NCBI RefSeq assembly: GCF_030418455.1
Contig: NZ_JAUHPW010000010.1
Coordinates: forward strand, 62,001-126,000
DNA length: 64,000 nt
Direction: 5' to 3'
Source: Demequina litoralis
Lineage (GTDB): Bacteria; Actinomycetota; Actinomycetes; Actinomycetales; Demequinaceae
Notes under the pieces: generated by a model
Seen by the model: the letters and a program-made list of their open reading frames with translations, nothing else
The model's database searches: none
What the model was told of the DNA's origin: nothing
Shown here: piece by piece, positions 35,171-44,996 of the stretch
How the letters are laid out: every line of letters begins with the position of its first letter
Position numbering within the stretch: the stretch's first letter is position 1
Translations under genes and position numbers: made by a program

Positions 35171-36034
35171 GTGCTGACTCTCCCCGAAACCGTCGACGTC
35201 CACGCGAAGGCCGCGCACGCCAAGGCGACGCTGTCGCGCACCCCGGTGCGGCTCATCGTGTCCGCGATGCTCGCGGGCATGTGGATCGGTGTCGGCGACG
35301 TCCTCATGTGGTCGGCCGCGGGCCCGCTCCACGTCGACGGCAACCCGTTCGAGAAGCTCGTCGCGGGAAGCGTCTTCGCCGCGGCGCTCACCATCGTCGT
35401 CTTCGCGGGCTCGGAGCTCGCCACCAGCGCGATGATGATCCTGCCGCTCGGCGCCGTGCGGCGCACCATCTCGTGGCTGCGCGCCGGCGGGGTGCTGCTG
35501 GGGATCTTCTTCTCCAACATGCTCGGCGCGTTCGCCTTCGCGTGGGTGATCATCCAGACCGGCATCCTCGCGCACGGGCCGGCGGGGGAGTTCGCCGTCG
35601 ACACGCTCGCGGGCAAGATCGCGCACACCCCGGCCGAGCTGTTCTGGCGCGGCGTCATGTGCAACGTGCTCGTGTGCGTCGCGATCTGGGCCGCCGCGCG
35701 CCTCAAGAACGAGGTCGCCAAGGCCGTCATCATCTTCTGGGGCGTGCTCGCCTTCATCGCCGCCGGCTTCGAGCACGTCGTCGCGAACATGACCACGTTC
35801 GCGATCGGCCTCCTCAGCGGCGGCGACGTGACGTGGGGCGACTTCGCCACCAACATGACCTTCGTGGGGCTGGGGAACCTTGTGGGCGGCGCCATCGTCA
35901 TCGGCCTCGCCTACGCCTACGTCGCAGGGAAGCTCTCGAAGGACGATGCGGCGGGCGCCGAGGAGCTCATGGAGGAGCCGGAGCCCGTGGTCGCCAACGC
36001 GGAGGCGGACCTCGTCACCGCGCCCGGCCGCTGA
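35171..36034 (+). CDS. Formate/nitrite-family (FNT) channel
   Basis: The 287-residue protein has six membrane helices and FNT signatures: FWRGVMCNVLVCVAIW and KAVIIFWGVLAFIAAGFEHVVANM, with the central pore histidine at about 202. The family forms pentameric channels for formate, nitrite, hydrosulfide or lactate. The substrate is not clear from sequence. With adhE in the same window, formate from mixed fermentation is plausible; hydrosulfide cannot be excluded. GTG at 35171 lies 6 nt after TACCGT (35159-35164), so the mRNA is probably leaderless. A soluble tail of about 35 residues is acidic. Confidence 0.87.
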   Translation: MLTLPETVDVHAKAAHAKATLSRTPVRLIVSAMLAGMWIGVGDVLMWSAAGPLHVDGNPFEKLVAGSVFAAALTIVVFAGSELATSAMMILPLGAVRRTISWLRAGGVLLGIFFSNMLGAFAFAWVIIQTGILAHGPAGEFAVDTLAGKIAHTPAELFWRGVMCNVLVCVAIWAAARLKNEVAKAVIIFWGVLAFIAAGFEHVVANMTTFAIGLLSGGDVTWGDFATNMTFVGLGNLVGGAIVIGLAYAYVAGKLSKDDAAGAEELMEEPEPVVANAEADLVTAPGR

Positions 36035-36043
36035 GCGGTCCCG

Positions 36044-37117
36044 CTACCGCCCCATCGCGACGCGCTCGGGGCAGTCGAAGGGGTCGCGCGCGGCGAGGCC
36101 CACGCGGTTGAGGTACGCGATCACGATCCCGTAGGACTCGAGCAGCGAGGTCTCCGTGTAGGGGATCCCGAGCGTCGCGCAGTGCTCGCGCACGATCTCC
36201 CTGGCCCGCGCGAGGTGCGGCCGCGCCATCGACGGGAACAGGTGGTGCTCGATCTGGAAGTTTAGCCCGCCCATGAGGATCGACATCGCCCAGCCGCCGC
36301 GGATGTTGCGGCTGGTGAGCACCTGCTTCGACAGGAAGTCCAGGCGCTCGTCGCGGCCCACGATCGCCATGCCCTTGTGGTTGGGGGCGAACGAGGCGCC
36401 CATGTACACGCCGAAGACCGCCATCTGCACGCCCACGAACGCGAAGGCCATGCCCAGCGGCAGGAACAGGAAGACCGGCACGAGGTAGAGCCCGAAGTGC
36501 AGCGCGATGGAGGGCAGCTCGATCCAGCGCTGGCGGCGCGTGCCGCCGGTGACGAGCGACGCGATCGAGCGGTAGTGGAGGTTGAGGCCCTCGAGCGTGA
36601 GCAGGGGGAAGAAGAGCCAGCCCTGGCGCTGCGTCAGCCAGCGCAGCGGGCCCCGGGCGCGCGCCGCATCGTCCTCGAGGAAGGAGATGGTGTCGCGCTC
36701 GATGTCGGGGTCCTTGCCGACGCGGTTGGGGTTGCCGTGGTGGCGCGTGTGCTTGGTCATCCACCACTGGTGGCTGATCCCCACGATCACGGTCGACAGG
36801 AGGCGGCCCAGGCGGTCGTTCGCCGGGCCCGACGCCAGCACGGTGCGGTGCGAGGCCTCGTGCCCCAGGAACGCGACCTGCGTGAGCACGATGCCGAGGC
36901 CCGCCGCGATGAGCAGCTGGAACCACGAGTCGCCCAGCAGCACGAAGCCGGTGACGAGGCCGCCGAGCGCGAGCGCGAGCGCGGCGCCGAAGCCGGCGTA
37001 GAAGCCGTAGGCGCGGCGCATGAGGCCGGTGTCGCGGATGGTCGCGGACAGCTCGGCGAACGACGAGGTCATGCGGTTGACGGGGAACGATGCGGGCAGG
37101 CGCGGTGCGTCTGTCAT
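36044..37117 (-). CDS. Membrane fatty-acid desaturase
   Basis: The 357-residue integral membrane desaturase carries the three di-iron histidine boxes HEASH (86-90), HTRHH (123-127) and QIEHH (288-292, in FQIEHHLFPSMARPHL). The Q-x-x-H-H third box is that of front-end/delta-type acyl desaturases, close to actinobacterial linoleoyl-CoA desaturase-like proteins. It introduces a double bond into membrane acyl chains using oxygen and ferredoxin-type reductant. Its neighbours suggest no operon. Confidence 0.9.
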   Translation of the reverse strand: MTDAPRLPASFPVNRMTSSFAELSATIRDTGLMRRAYGFYAGFGAALALALGGLVTGFVLLGDSWFQLLIAAGLGIVLTQVAFLGHEASHRTVLASGPANDRLGRLLSTVIVGISHQWWMTKHTRHHGNPNRVGKDPDIERDTISFLEDDAARARGPLRWLTQRQGWLFFPLLTLEGLNLHYRSIASLVTGGTRRQRWIELPSIALHFGLYLVPVFLFLPLGMAFAFVGVQMAVFGVYMGASFAPNHKGMAIVGRDERLDFLSKQVLTSRNIRGGWAMSILMGGLNFQIEHHLFPSMARPHLARAREIVREHCATLGIPYTETSLLESYGIVIAYLNRVGLAARDPFDCPERVAMGR

Positions 37118-37188
37118 GGGTCTCCAGGCTCGTGCGGCGACTTCCCAGCCGGGGTGAGCACGGGCGACCGTGCCGTCGATGCCGCAAC

Positions 37189-37204
37189 CCTACGCGACCG
37201 TAGG
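37189..37204. promoter_or_regulatory. Dyad CCTACG-CGAC-CGTAGG upstream of the desaturase
   Basis: A 16-bp perfect dyad with 4-bp spacer lies 72 nt upstream of the desaturase start. TAACCT or TAGGGT on the minus strand could be a -10 box beside it. Operator function is only a guess. Confidence 0.3.
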
Positions 37205-37267
37205 TTAGGTGTCACGGGGACGCGCCCGATCGCCCGTCATCCTGGGATGACGTCGTCTGTGCGGGGT

Positions 37268-38137
37268 TCAGCGGGCGACGGTGACGCGGATCTCCGAGCC
37301 CCATGGGTCGCGCACCGCGACGGTGCGGCCGTCGTCGGCGACCGCCGTGCCGCGGTGGGCGAGCCGCTCCCGCATGGCGCCTAGGTCGTCCGCGGTGGGA
37401 AGGACGATGTCCATCGTGCCCAGCCCGAGCGACGCCGCGCGCGGGCCCGCGCCGCGCGAGTTCCACGTGTTCAGCCCGACGTGGTGGTGGTAGCCGCCGG
37501 CGGACACGAACAGCGCCGAGCCCATGTCGAGCACCTCGTCGAAGCCGAGCGCGCCGATGTAGAAGTCCTTCGCGGTGGGGATGTCGCCCACCTGGAGGTG
37601 CACGTGGCCCACGCTCGCGGCGGTCGCGGGGGCCGTCGCCTCGGCCTCGGTGAGGTGGGTGCGCAGGAAGCCGTTGACGTCGAGGTGCTCGGTTCCCATG
37701 AGCGGGCGGCCCGCGGCGTCGCGCGCCCATGAGGTGCGCGGCCGGTCGAAGTAGAGCTCGACGCCGTTGCCCTCCGGGTCGTCGAAGTAGAAGGCCTCGC
37801 TCACGAGGTGGTCGGCGGAGCCGGTGAACGAGCCGGGCGCCGCCTGTGCGACGCGCAGCACCGCCGCGGCGAGGCCCTCGCGCGAGTCGAAGAGCACGGC
37901 GGTGTGGAACAGGCCCGCGCCGCGCCGGTCGAAGCGCGGCAGGCCGCGGGTGGGCGTGAGCACCACGGTCTCCACGCCGCCGCGGCCCAGCACGTGGCGC
38001 GCGCCGTCGACGCGGATCTCCTCGAGCGCGAGCACGTCGCGGTAGTACGCGAGCATCGTCGCGAGGTCGTCGACGCGCAGCTCGACCGGCCCCATCCGGG
38101 TGCCCGACGCGATCCGGTCCTGCTCCGACGTGCCCAT
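37268..38137 (-). CDS. Two-domain VOC protein, catechol 2,3-dioxygenase-like
   Basis: The 289-residue protein has two vicinal-oxygen-chelate modules (about 14-125 and 165-285). Metal-ligand positions are visible: LFHTAVLF, YFDDPEGNGVELYF, VGHVHLQVGDIP, HHHVGLNTWNSR and a C-terminal VRDPWGSEIRVTV. The layout fits the CatE/extradiol-type dioxygenase group (YfiE-like). The aromatic substrate is not deducible. It stands alone between the desaturase and an ABC operon. Confidence 0.82.
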   Translation of the reverse strand: MGTSEQDRIASGTRMGPVELRVDDLATMLAYYRDVLALEEIRVDGARHVLGRGGVETVVLTPTRGLPRFDRRGAGLFHTAVLFDSREGLAAAVLRVAQAAPGSFTGSADHLVSEAFYFDDPEGNGVELYFDRPRTSWARDAAGRPLMGTEHLDVNGFLRTHLTEAEATAPATAASVGHVHLQVGDIPTAKDFYIGALGFDEVLDMGSALFVSAGGYHHHVGLNTWNSRGAGPRAASLGLGTMDIVLPTADDLGAMRERLAHRGTAVADDGRTVAVRDPWGSEIRVTVAR

Positions 38138-38173
38138 CCCGTGCTCCTCATGCTCTCGTCGCCATTTTGGTTG

Positions 38174-38185
38174 TAGCGTTAACTA
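38174..38185. promoter_or_regulatory. AT-rich near-palindrome TAGCGTTAACTA
   Basis: A short near-palindrome centred on GTTAAC lies 37 bp upstream of the VOC gene in an unusually AT-rich patch (38161-38190). MarR-type proteins often control such dioxygenase genes through sites of this kind, but none is adjacent. Confidence 0.3.
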
Positions 38186-38266
38186 TATCCGATGCGCCGA
38201 CGTTCCCGCCATGCCCCGGCCGCCGCTCGCGCAACGCGCCTGGCAGCGCGGCGATACGCTGACCGG

Positions 38267-39028
38267 GTGACCACCGTCCCCGCGCTGGCCCTCCGCGGCC
38301 TCACCAAGCGCTTCGGCTCCACGCTGGCGGTCGACCGCGTCGACCTCGACATCCCGGCGGGATCCTTCTACGGCGTCGTGGGGCCCAACGGTGCGGGCAA
38401 GACCACCACGCTGTCGATGGCGACCGGGCTGCTCGAGCCCGACGCGGGCTCCGTGGCGGTCCTCGGCGTGGACCTGTGGGCCGCGCCGGAGGCCGCGAAG
38501 CCGCTCCTCGGCGTGCTGCCCGACGGCCTTCACACCTTCGACAGGCTCACCGGCGCCGAGCTCATCTCCTACGCCGGCCGCCTGCGCGGGCTCGACCGTG
38601 ACACCGTGCGCGCCCGGCGGGACGACCTGCTCGCCGCGCTCGACCTCGAGGATGCGGGCTCGGTGCTCGTCATGGACTACTCGGCGGGCATGACCAAGAA
38701 GGTGGGGCTTGCGTGCGCGCTCGTGCACGCGCCCCGCGTCCTCGTGCTCGACGAGCCCTTCGAGGCGGTCGACCCGGTGTCCGCCGGCGCGATCCGCCGC
38801 ATCCTGTCCGCCTTCGTCGAGACGGGCGGCACCGTGGTGATGTCCTCGCACGTCATGGCGCTCGTCGAGCGGCTGTGCGACCACGTCGCCGTCGTCGGCT
38901 CGGGCCGCGTCCTCGACGCGGGCCCGCTCGGCGACGTGCGCGGGGGAGGGGACCTCGAGGAGCGCTTCGTCGCGCTCGTCGGCGACGTCCGCGACCAGCG
39001 GGACCTCACGTGGTTGCGACAGTCGTAG
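38267..39028 (+). CDS. ABC exporter ATP-binding protein
   Basis: The 253-residue ABC ATPase has Walker A GPNGAGKTT, a divergent signature YSAGMTKKVGLA, and Walker B RVLVLDEPFEAVDP, as in multidrug or polyether-type exporters. GTG at 38267 lies 6 nt after TACGCT (38255-38260), a leaderless pattern. The membrane subunit gene overlaps its 3' end by 19 nt in another frame, so they form one transporter. The substrate is unknown. Confidence 0.87.
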   Translation: MTTVPALALRGLTKRFGSTLAVDRVDLDIPAGSFYGVVGPNGAGKTTTLSMATGLLEPDAGSVAVLGVDLWAAPEAAKPLLGVLPDGLHTFDRLTGAELISYAGRLRGLDRDTVRARRDDLLAALDLEDAGSVLVMDYSAGMTKKVGLACALVHAPRVLVLDEPFEAVDPVSAGAIRRILSAFVETGGTVVMSSHVMALVERLCDHVAVVGSGRVLDAGPLGDVRGGGDLEERFVALVGDVRDQRDLTWLRQS

Positions 39029-40599
39029 GGATCCGCCTGCGCACCACGCGCCACCTCCTGCGGCGCGACTGGTGGCGCGCCGTGGTGCTCGTGCTCGGGC
39101 TGCTGTGGGCGCTCGCGATGCTGCCGACCCTGCTCATCGCGCAGGCCGCGCTCGCGGGCCAGGACGCCGGCATCCGGGCCGATGCGCTGGTCGCCCTGTG
39201 CGCGGTCCTCACCGTGGGCTGGGCGACCGTCCCGCTCGTGGTGTCGGGGCTCGACGACACGCTCGAGCCGGCGCGCTTCCGCTCGCTCGGCGTCCCGGCG
39301 CGGACGATCATGCCCGGGCTCGTGGCGGCCGCGTTCCTCACGCTGCCCGCGCTGTTCTTCGCGCTGCTCCTCGGCATCCTGGGCTCGTCGTGGCGAGGCG
39401 AGGGGGCCGGCGTGCTGCTCACCGGCCTGCTCGGCCTCGCGCTCATGCTCGCCTCGATGGTGCTGGGCGCACGGGTGAGCGCCGCCTGGGCGGCACGGCT
39501 GCTGTCGTCGCGACGCGCCAAGGCCGCGACGGCCGCGGCGATGCTCGTCGGGCTCGCGGCGATCGCCCCCGTCGCGCTCGTGCTGTTCCGCGACGGGCTC
39601 ACCGAGGTGCTCGGCGAGGACGTCGAGATCCTGCTCACCAGCCTCGCGAGCTCGCCGCTCGGCGCCGGTGCCGCCGCGCCGCGCGCCGCCGCGGACGGCG
39701 ACTGGCTGGGCGCGGGCTGGCGGCTCGCGGTCCAGGCCGGCTGGGCGCTCGCCCTGCTCGCGGTGTGGCACGACAACGTCGCCCGCAGCCTCGTCGCCCC
39801 GCTCGGGCGCGGCGGAGGCGCGCGACGCCACCACGACCGCGTCCTCGACCCCACGCGCACGCCCGCGACGCCGCGCGACGCGGCCGCCGCGGCGGTGCAC
39901 GCCCGCCTCGCGCGCGCCTGGACGTCCGACCCGCGCTACCTGGCCTCCCTCGCAGGCGTGCTGCTCCTGCCCGCCTTCTTCTTCGCGCTCGTCATGCCGG
40001 TCTTCGACCTCGACCGCCGCTGGGCCTACGTGGTGCCGCTCATGCTCGCCGCGACCATCGGCTGGGGTCGTCACAACGACGTCGCCTTCGACTCCACGGG
40101 GCTGTGGCTCGACGTGGTGTCGGGGCGCCTCGGCCGGGCCGTCATGGGCGGGCGTCTCGCCGCGGCCGCGGGCTGGGCACTCCCCGTCGTGCTCGCCGCC
40201 GCGGCGGGCACGCTCATCTGGACCGGGAGATGGCAGGACGCGCCGGGCCTGCTCGGCGCCTGCGTCGGCGTGCTCGGGGTGAGCCTCGCCGTCGCCGCGG
40301 TGAGCGCCGTGCTGCTGCCGTACCGCGCGCCCGCGCCCGGCGCGAGCCCCTTCGGCGCCGAGGTCGGCGCCGTGGGTGCCGGGCTCGCCGCGCAGCTCGC
40401 GTCGTCCCTCGTCGCGGTGGGGCTCGTGCCGTTCGTGGTGATCCCGTTCGTGCTGTCGCTCACGCTCGCGCCCGCGTGGGGCTGGCTCGCGTGCGCCGCG
40501 GGCCTCGTGGCGGGCATCGGCGCCTACGTCGGCGCGCTGCGGCTCGCCGGCGCCCTCTACGACCGCCGGTCGGGCCGCCTGCTGGCGGCGGTCGCCTGA
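39010..40599 (+). CDS. ABC exporter membrane subunit
   Basis: The 529-residue protein has about twelve hydrophobic segments, with a basic stretch in the middle (about 270-300, GGARRHHDRVLDPTR). No family name is recognised beyond ABC-2-like export permeases. GTG at 39010 (MVATVVGIRLRTTRHLLRR) is the only start near the N-terminal helix and makes a 19-nt overlap with the ATPase gene, implying coupled translation. The export substrate is unknown. Confidence 0.78.
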   Translation: MVATVVGIRLRTTRHLLRRDWWRAVVLVLGLLWALAMLPTLLIAQAALAGQDAGIRADALVALCAVLTVGWATVPLVVSGLDDTLEPARFRSLGVPARTIMPGLVAAAFLTLPALFFALLLGILGSSWRGEGAGVLLTGLLGLALMLASMVLGARVSAAWAARLLSSRRAKAATAAAMLVGLAAIAPVALVLFRDGLTEVLGEDVEILLTSLASSPLGAGAAAPRAAADGDWLGAGWRLAVQAGWALALLAVWHDNVARSLVAPLGRGGGARRHHDRVLDPTRTPATPRDAAAAAVHARLARAWTSDPRYLASLAGVLLLPAFFFALVMPVFDLDRRWAYVVPLMLAATIGWGRHNDVAFDSTGLWLDVVSGRLGRAVMGGRLAAAAGWALPVVLAAAAGTLIWTGRWQDAPGLLGACVGVLGVSLAVAAVSAVLLPYRAPAPGASPFGAEVGAVGAGLAAQLASSLVAVGLVPFVVIPFVLSLTLAPAWGWLACAAGLVAGIGAYVGALRLAGALYDRRSGRLLAAVA

Positions 40600-40662
40600 C
40601 AGGCCGCCGCATCGTCCCCGCGCCATGACCCGCGCGAAGCCGGCGCGCGTACGATGGTCGGC

Positions 40663-40938
40663 ATGAGCGAGACCCTTGAGCCGATGACGCAGCCCCAGGG
40701 CGGCACCGCGACGATCGAGCGGACCGACACGCAGGAGCTGGTGGAGCCCGGCGACGCCGAGCGCTTCGCGCACTACGTCAAGAAGGAGAAGATCCTCGAG
40801 TCGGCGATGTCGGGCGAGCCCGTCATCGCGCTGTGCGGCAAGGTGTGGGTCCCCGGGCGCGACCCGAACCGCTTCCCGGTGTGCCCGGCGTGCAAGGAGA
40901 TCCTCGACGCCGCGTTCGGATCCGACGACGACGAGTAA
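40663..40938 (+). CDS. DUF3039 protein with a zinc-ribbon-like motif
   Basis: The 91-residue protein matches DUF3039, common in actinobacteria. Its conserved C-terminal half has IALCGKVWVPGRDPNRFPVCPACKEI, three cysteines likely to bind metal. The function is unknown. ATG 40663 is 7 nt after TACGAT (40650-40655), so leaderless; the in-frame ATG at 40654 overlaps the -10 box and is less likely. It sits just before clpS, as often seen in the phylum. Confidence 0.83.
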   Translation: MSETLEPMTQPQGGTATIERTDTQELVEPGDAERFAHYVKKEKILESAMSGEPVIALCGKVWVPGRDPNRFPVCPACKEILDAAFGSDDDE

Positions 40939-40974
40939 CCTCGCCGCGGCCGGTCCCGGCCTTACCCTGGTCCC

Positions 40975-41262
40975 ATGGGCACCCAGGAGCGGCTCGACAC
41001 GCAGGCGGGCGTCGGCACGCGCGCGAGCGAGCCGTGGGTCACGATCGTGTGGAACGACCCCGTCAACCTCATGAGCTACGTCACCCGCGTGTTCCAGGAG
41101 TACTTCCACCTGCCCCGTCACGAGGCCGAGGCGCGCATGCGCGAGGTGCACGAGAACGGCCGGTCGATCCTCAGCGCAGGCAGCCGCGAGCAGATGGAGG
41201 TGCACGTCCAGGCGATGCACTCCTACGGCCTGTGGGCGACCCTCGAGCGGAGCGGCAAGTGA
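40975..41262 (+). CDS. clpS: ATP-dependent Clp protease adaptor ClpS
   Basis: The 95-residue ClpS delivers N-degron substrates to ClpAP/ClpCP. Conserved are [20 protein letters not shown] (the acidic N-degron pocket) and [14 protein letters not shown] (40963-40968) ends 6 nt before ATG 40975, a leaderless promoter. The stop overlaps the DUF2017 start (GTGA), coupling the two. Confidence 0.93.
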   Translation: MGTQERLDTQAGVGTRASEPWVTIVWNDPVNLMSYVTRVFQEYFHLPRHEAEARMREVHENGRSILSAGSREQMEVHVQAMHSYGLWATLERSGK

Positions 41263-41891
41263 AGGGATTCGCCGAGCGGGACGGCGCCGCCGTCGCGACG
41301 CTCGACGACGACGAGCGCCTCGTCATCGCGCGCATCGTCGCGGACGTGGGCCTGCTGCTCGGCGGCGAGGACTTCGGCGCCGAACGCCACTCGTCGCTGC
41401 CGCATCGCGAGGACCTCGCCGAGGCGCTCGCCTTCCTCGACGCGCTCGCGGACTCACCCGCCGAGCCCGACGACCCCGCGCTGCTGCGCCTGCTGCCCAA
41501 CGCCGCGCCCGAGGACCGCGAGGTCGCGGAGGAGTTCCGCCGCCTCACCCAGGACGACCTGCGCGCGTCCAAGCTCGCACGGCTGCGCCGCATCTGGGAC
41601 GAGCTGAGCGCGGACGGTGCCGAGTGGGTGGTGCCCGCCGCCGAGGTGATGGCCACCGCCGCCGCGCTCACCGACGTGCGGCTGGTGCTCGCGTCGCGGC
41701 TCGGGCTCGAGCGCGACGAGGACGCCGAGGCGCTCCACGAGGAGATCTCGCGTGCGACCGCGGCGCTCGAGCAGGCCTCGCCCGCCGAGGTCGGCATCGA
41801 CCCCGAGCGGCTGTGGCTCGGCATGGTCTACGACGCGCTCACGTGGCTCCAGGAGTCCCTGGTGTCGCTCACGCTAGGAGGAACTCGATGA
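41259..41891 (+). CDS. DUF2017 family protein
   Basis: The 210-residue acidic, helical protein belongs to DUF2017, which follows clpS in many actinobacteria. The function is unknown; the constant linkage suggests a role with ClpS or the murI module. The GTG start overlaps the clpS stop, and its own stop overlaps the murI start (ATGA). Confidence 0.85.
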   Translation: MKGFAERDGAAVATLDDDERLVIARIVADVGLLLGGEDFGAERHSSLPHREDLAEALAFLDALADSPAEPDDPALLRLLPNAAPEDREVAEEFRRLTQDDLRASKLARLRRIWDELSADGAEWVVPAAEVMATAAALTDVRLVLASRLGLERDEDAEALHEEISRATAALEQASPAEVGIDPERLWLGMVYDALTWLQESLVSLTLGGTR

Positions 41892-42709
41892 ACGACGCGC
41901 CGATCGGCGTGTTCGACTCGGGCGTGGGCGGCCTCACCGTCGCCCGCGCGATCATGGACACCATGCCGCACGAGTCGGTGCACTACGTGGGCGACACCGC
42001 CCACGGGCCCTACGGGCCGCTCCCCATCGCCGACGTGCGACGCCACGCGCTCGACATCATGGACGCGCTCGTCGCGGACGGCGTGAAGACCCTGGTGATC
42101 GCGTGCAACACCGCGTCCGCGGCGGTGCTGCGCGACGCGCGCGAGCGGTTCTCCAAGGAGCGCGGAGTGCCGGTCGTCGAGGTCATCATCCCCGCGGCCC
42201 GGCGCGCCGCCTCCCTGTCCCGGACCCGGCACGTCGGCGTCATCGGCACCCGCGCGACCGTCACCTCCGGCGCGTACGAGGACGCCCTCGCCGCGGCCCC
42301 CGACATCCAGGTGACCAGCCAGGCATGCCCGCGCTTCGTCGACCTCGTCGAGGCGGGGGAGACTTCCGGCGCGGAGGTGCTGCGGGTCGCGCACGAGTAC
42401 CTCGAGCCGCTGCAGGAGGCCGGCGTCGACACGCTCATCCTCGGCTGCACGCACTACCCGCTGCTCGCGGGCGCGATCTCGTACGTCATGGGCCCCGACG
42501 TCACGCTCGTCGACTCGGCCTCCGAGACCGCGCGCGACGTCTACCGCGTGCTCGCCGCCAACGGGCTCGAGAACTCCGGTGCCGCGGCGCCGACCCACCG
42601 CTTCTACGCCACCGGGCCGCGGGATCGCTTCGAGGCGCTCGCGCAGCGCTTCCTCGGCCCTGTGGTGACGCAGGTCGAGCCGCTGCCCACGGTCGGGGCC
42701 GCGTCATGA
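41888..42709 (+). CDS. murI: Glutamate racemase
   Basis: The 273-residue racemase makes D-glutamate for peptidoglycan. Catalytic cysteines are Cys73 (IACNTASA) and about Cys187 (GCTHYPLL), with Asp10 in [18 protein letters not shown] precedes the ATG. It overlaps neighbours at both ends by 4 nt, so it is inside one operon from clpS to the MBL protein. Confidence 0.95.
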   Translation: MNDAPIGVFDSGVGGLTVARAIMDTMPHESVHYVGDTAHGPYGPLPIADVRRHALDIMDALVADGVKTLVIACNTASAAVLRDARERFSKERGVPVVEVIIPAARRAASLSRTRHVGVIGTRATVTSGAYEDALAAAPDIQVTSQACPRFVDLVEAGETSGAEVLRVAHEYLEPLQEAGVDTLILGCTHYPLLAGAISYVMGPDVTLVDSASETARDVYRVLAANGLENSGAAAPTHRFYATGPRDRFEALAQRFLGPVVTQVEPLPTVGAAS

Positions 42710-43488
42710 GGCTCACCGTCGTCGGCTCGGCCGGCTCCACCGCGGGCCCGGACTCTCCCGCCTCCTGCTACCTCGTCGAGGCGGAGGATGCGGACGGGCG
42801 CACGTGGCGCATCGTCCTCGACCTCGGCTCGGGCGCGATCGGCCCGCTCCAGCGCTACTGCGACCCCGCCCGCGTCGACGCGGTGGTCGTGTCGCACGGC
42901 CACCCCGACCACTGCGCCGACCTGGCCGCGCTGTCCGTCCTGCGCCGCTACGGCCCCGCCAAGGACGACGGTCTCCCGCCGCTGCCGCTCTACGGCCCCG
43001 CGGGTATCGACGACCGGATCATGGAGATCGCCGGCGGCGGCGACCGCGGCGACCTCGAGCCCTTCGCCTACATGCCCGTCGACGCGGACGATGCGGTCGA
43101 GGTGGGCCCCTTCTCGCTCACCTTCGCGCGGGCCTGGCACCCGGTCCCCGCGAACGCCGTGCGCGTCGCGGGACCGTCCGCCGCGAACGGCGAGGCGACG
43201 CTCGTGTTCACGGGCGACACCGACCGCTGCGACGAGGTGCTCGAGCTCGCGCGCGACTGCGACGTGCTGCTGGCCGAGGCCGGCTGGGCGCACTCGCGCG
43301 TCAACCCCGAGGGCATCCACATGAACGGCACGCAGGCGGGCACGCTCGCACGCGACGCCGGCGTGGGCGAGCTCGTCGTCACGCACGTGGCGTCCTGGGT
43401 GGACCCCGCGCCGACCCTCGAGCTCGCGGCCGTCGCCTACGGGGCGCCGGTAGCGCTCGCGGCCCCGGGCCGCACCGTGGTGCTCTGA
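42706..43488 (+). CDS. MBL-fold metal-dependent hydrolase
   Basis: The 260-residue metallo-beta-lactamase fold protein has the metal motif [13 protein letters not shown] and later ligands in [11 protein letters not shown] and [11 protein letters not shown]. It resembles the cyclic-nucleotide phosphodiesterase/RNase Z-like MBL proteins found between murI and rph in actinobacteria. The substrate is unknown. Codons for Asp-Asp-Ala at 43087 use GAC GAT GCG, the dispersed motif. Confidence 0.85.
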   Translation: MRLTVVGSAGSTAGPDSPASCYLVEAEDADGRTWRIVLDLGSGAIGPLQRYCDPARVDAVVVSHGHPDHCADLAALSVLRRYGPAKDDGLPPLPLYGPAGIDDRIMEIAGGGDRGDLEPFAYMPVDADDAVEVGPFSLTFARAWHPVPANAVRVAGPSAANGEATLVFTGDTDRCDEVLELARDCDVLLAEAGWAHSRVNPEGIHMNGTQAGTLARDAGVGELVVTHVASWVDPAPTLELAAVAYGAPVALAAPGRTVVL

Positions 43489-43500
43489 CCCCCCGGTGAC

Positions 43501-43607
43501 CTCTCCACGCGACCCCGCCTGAGGCCTCGAGATTCGGGGCGCGCGAGCGCGACTCGCCGGCGACACGCCCGGTTGCTGGTGGGGGAGCGCCTCGCGCGCG
43601 TGGAGAG
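43501..43607. repeat. Intergenic inverted repeat CTCTCCACGCG
   Basis: In the 151-bp gap before rph, CTCTCCACGCG (43501-43511) and CGCGTGGAGAG (43597-43607) are perfect 11-bp arms around 85 nt. The right arm is preceded by GAGCGCCTCGCG, as at 15936-15960. Together with 15863-15940 it defines a second intergenic repeat type. Confidence 0.45.
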
Positions 43608-43639
43608 ATGCCCGAGGCGCCCCGGATAGGCTCGTCACC

Positions 43640-44380
<741 letters not shown>

Positions 44381-44382
44381 CC

Positions 44383-44994
44383 GTGGCACGCCTCGCGATC
44401 GCGACCCACAACGCGCACAAGGTCGGGGAGATCTGGGGCATCCTCGCCCCGGCCGTCCCCGGCCTGGCGCGCGAGGACGTGGCCTCCGCCGGCGAACTCG
44501 GCGCCCCCTCGCCGGTCGAGGACGGCGTCACCTTCGAGCAGAACGCGCTCATCAAGGCCCGCGCGCTCGCCGCATCGTCCGGCCTGCCCGCCATCGCGGA
44601 CGACTCGGGAATCACGGTCGACGTCATGGGCGGCGCACCGGGCATCTTCTCGGCGCTGTGGTCGGGCCGCCACGGCGCGGACCGGGAGAACCTCGAGCTG
44701 CTGCTCGCGCAGATGGCGGACATCCCCGACGAGCACCGCGGCGCGGCGTTCGTCTGCGCCGCCGCCCTCGTCACGCCGGACGGCGGCGAGCTGGTGGTGA
44801 TCGGGCGCATGCCCGGCCGCCTCACGCGCGAGCCCGCCGGCGAGTCCGGCTTCGGCTACGACCCGATCTTCGTCGCCGAGGGCGAGTCCGTCACCAACGC
44901 GGAGCTCGACCCGGCGCGCAAGAACGAGATCTCGCACCGCGGCCGCGCGTTCCGCGAGCTCGCGCCGCACGTCGCGGCGGTGCTCGGGGGCTGA
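44383..44994 (+). CDS. rdgB: XTP/dITP diphosphatase (RdgB/HAM1)
   Basis: The 203-residue pyrophosphatase removes non-canonical purine nucleoside triphosphates. Seen are IATHNAHKVGEI, FEQNALIKARALAASSGLPA followed by IADDSGITVDVMGGAPGIFS, and ESGFGYDPIFV with ARKNEISHRGRA. The GTG at 44383 is the first codon of the conserved strand and sits 2 nt after the rph stop, a pairing widespread in bacteria. Confidence 0.94.
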   Translation: MARLAIATHNAHKVGEIWGILAPAVPGLAREDVASAGELGAPSPVEDGVTFEQNALIKARALAASSGLPAIADDSGITVDVMGGAPGIFSALWSGRHGADRENLELLLAQMADIPDEHRGAAFVCAAALVTPDGGELVVIGRMPGRLTREPAGESGFGYDPIFVAEGESVTNAELDPARKNEISHRGRAFRELAPHVAAVLGG

Positions 44995-44996
44995 CC

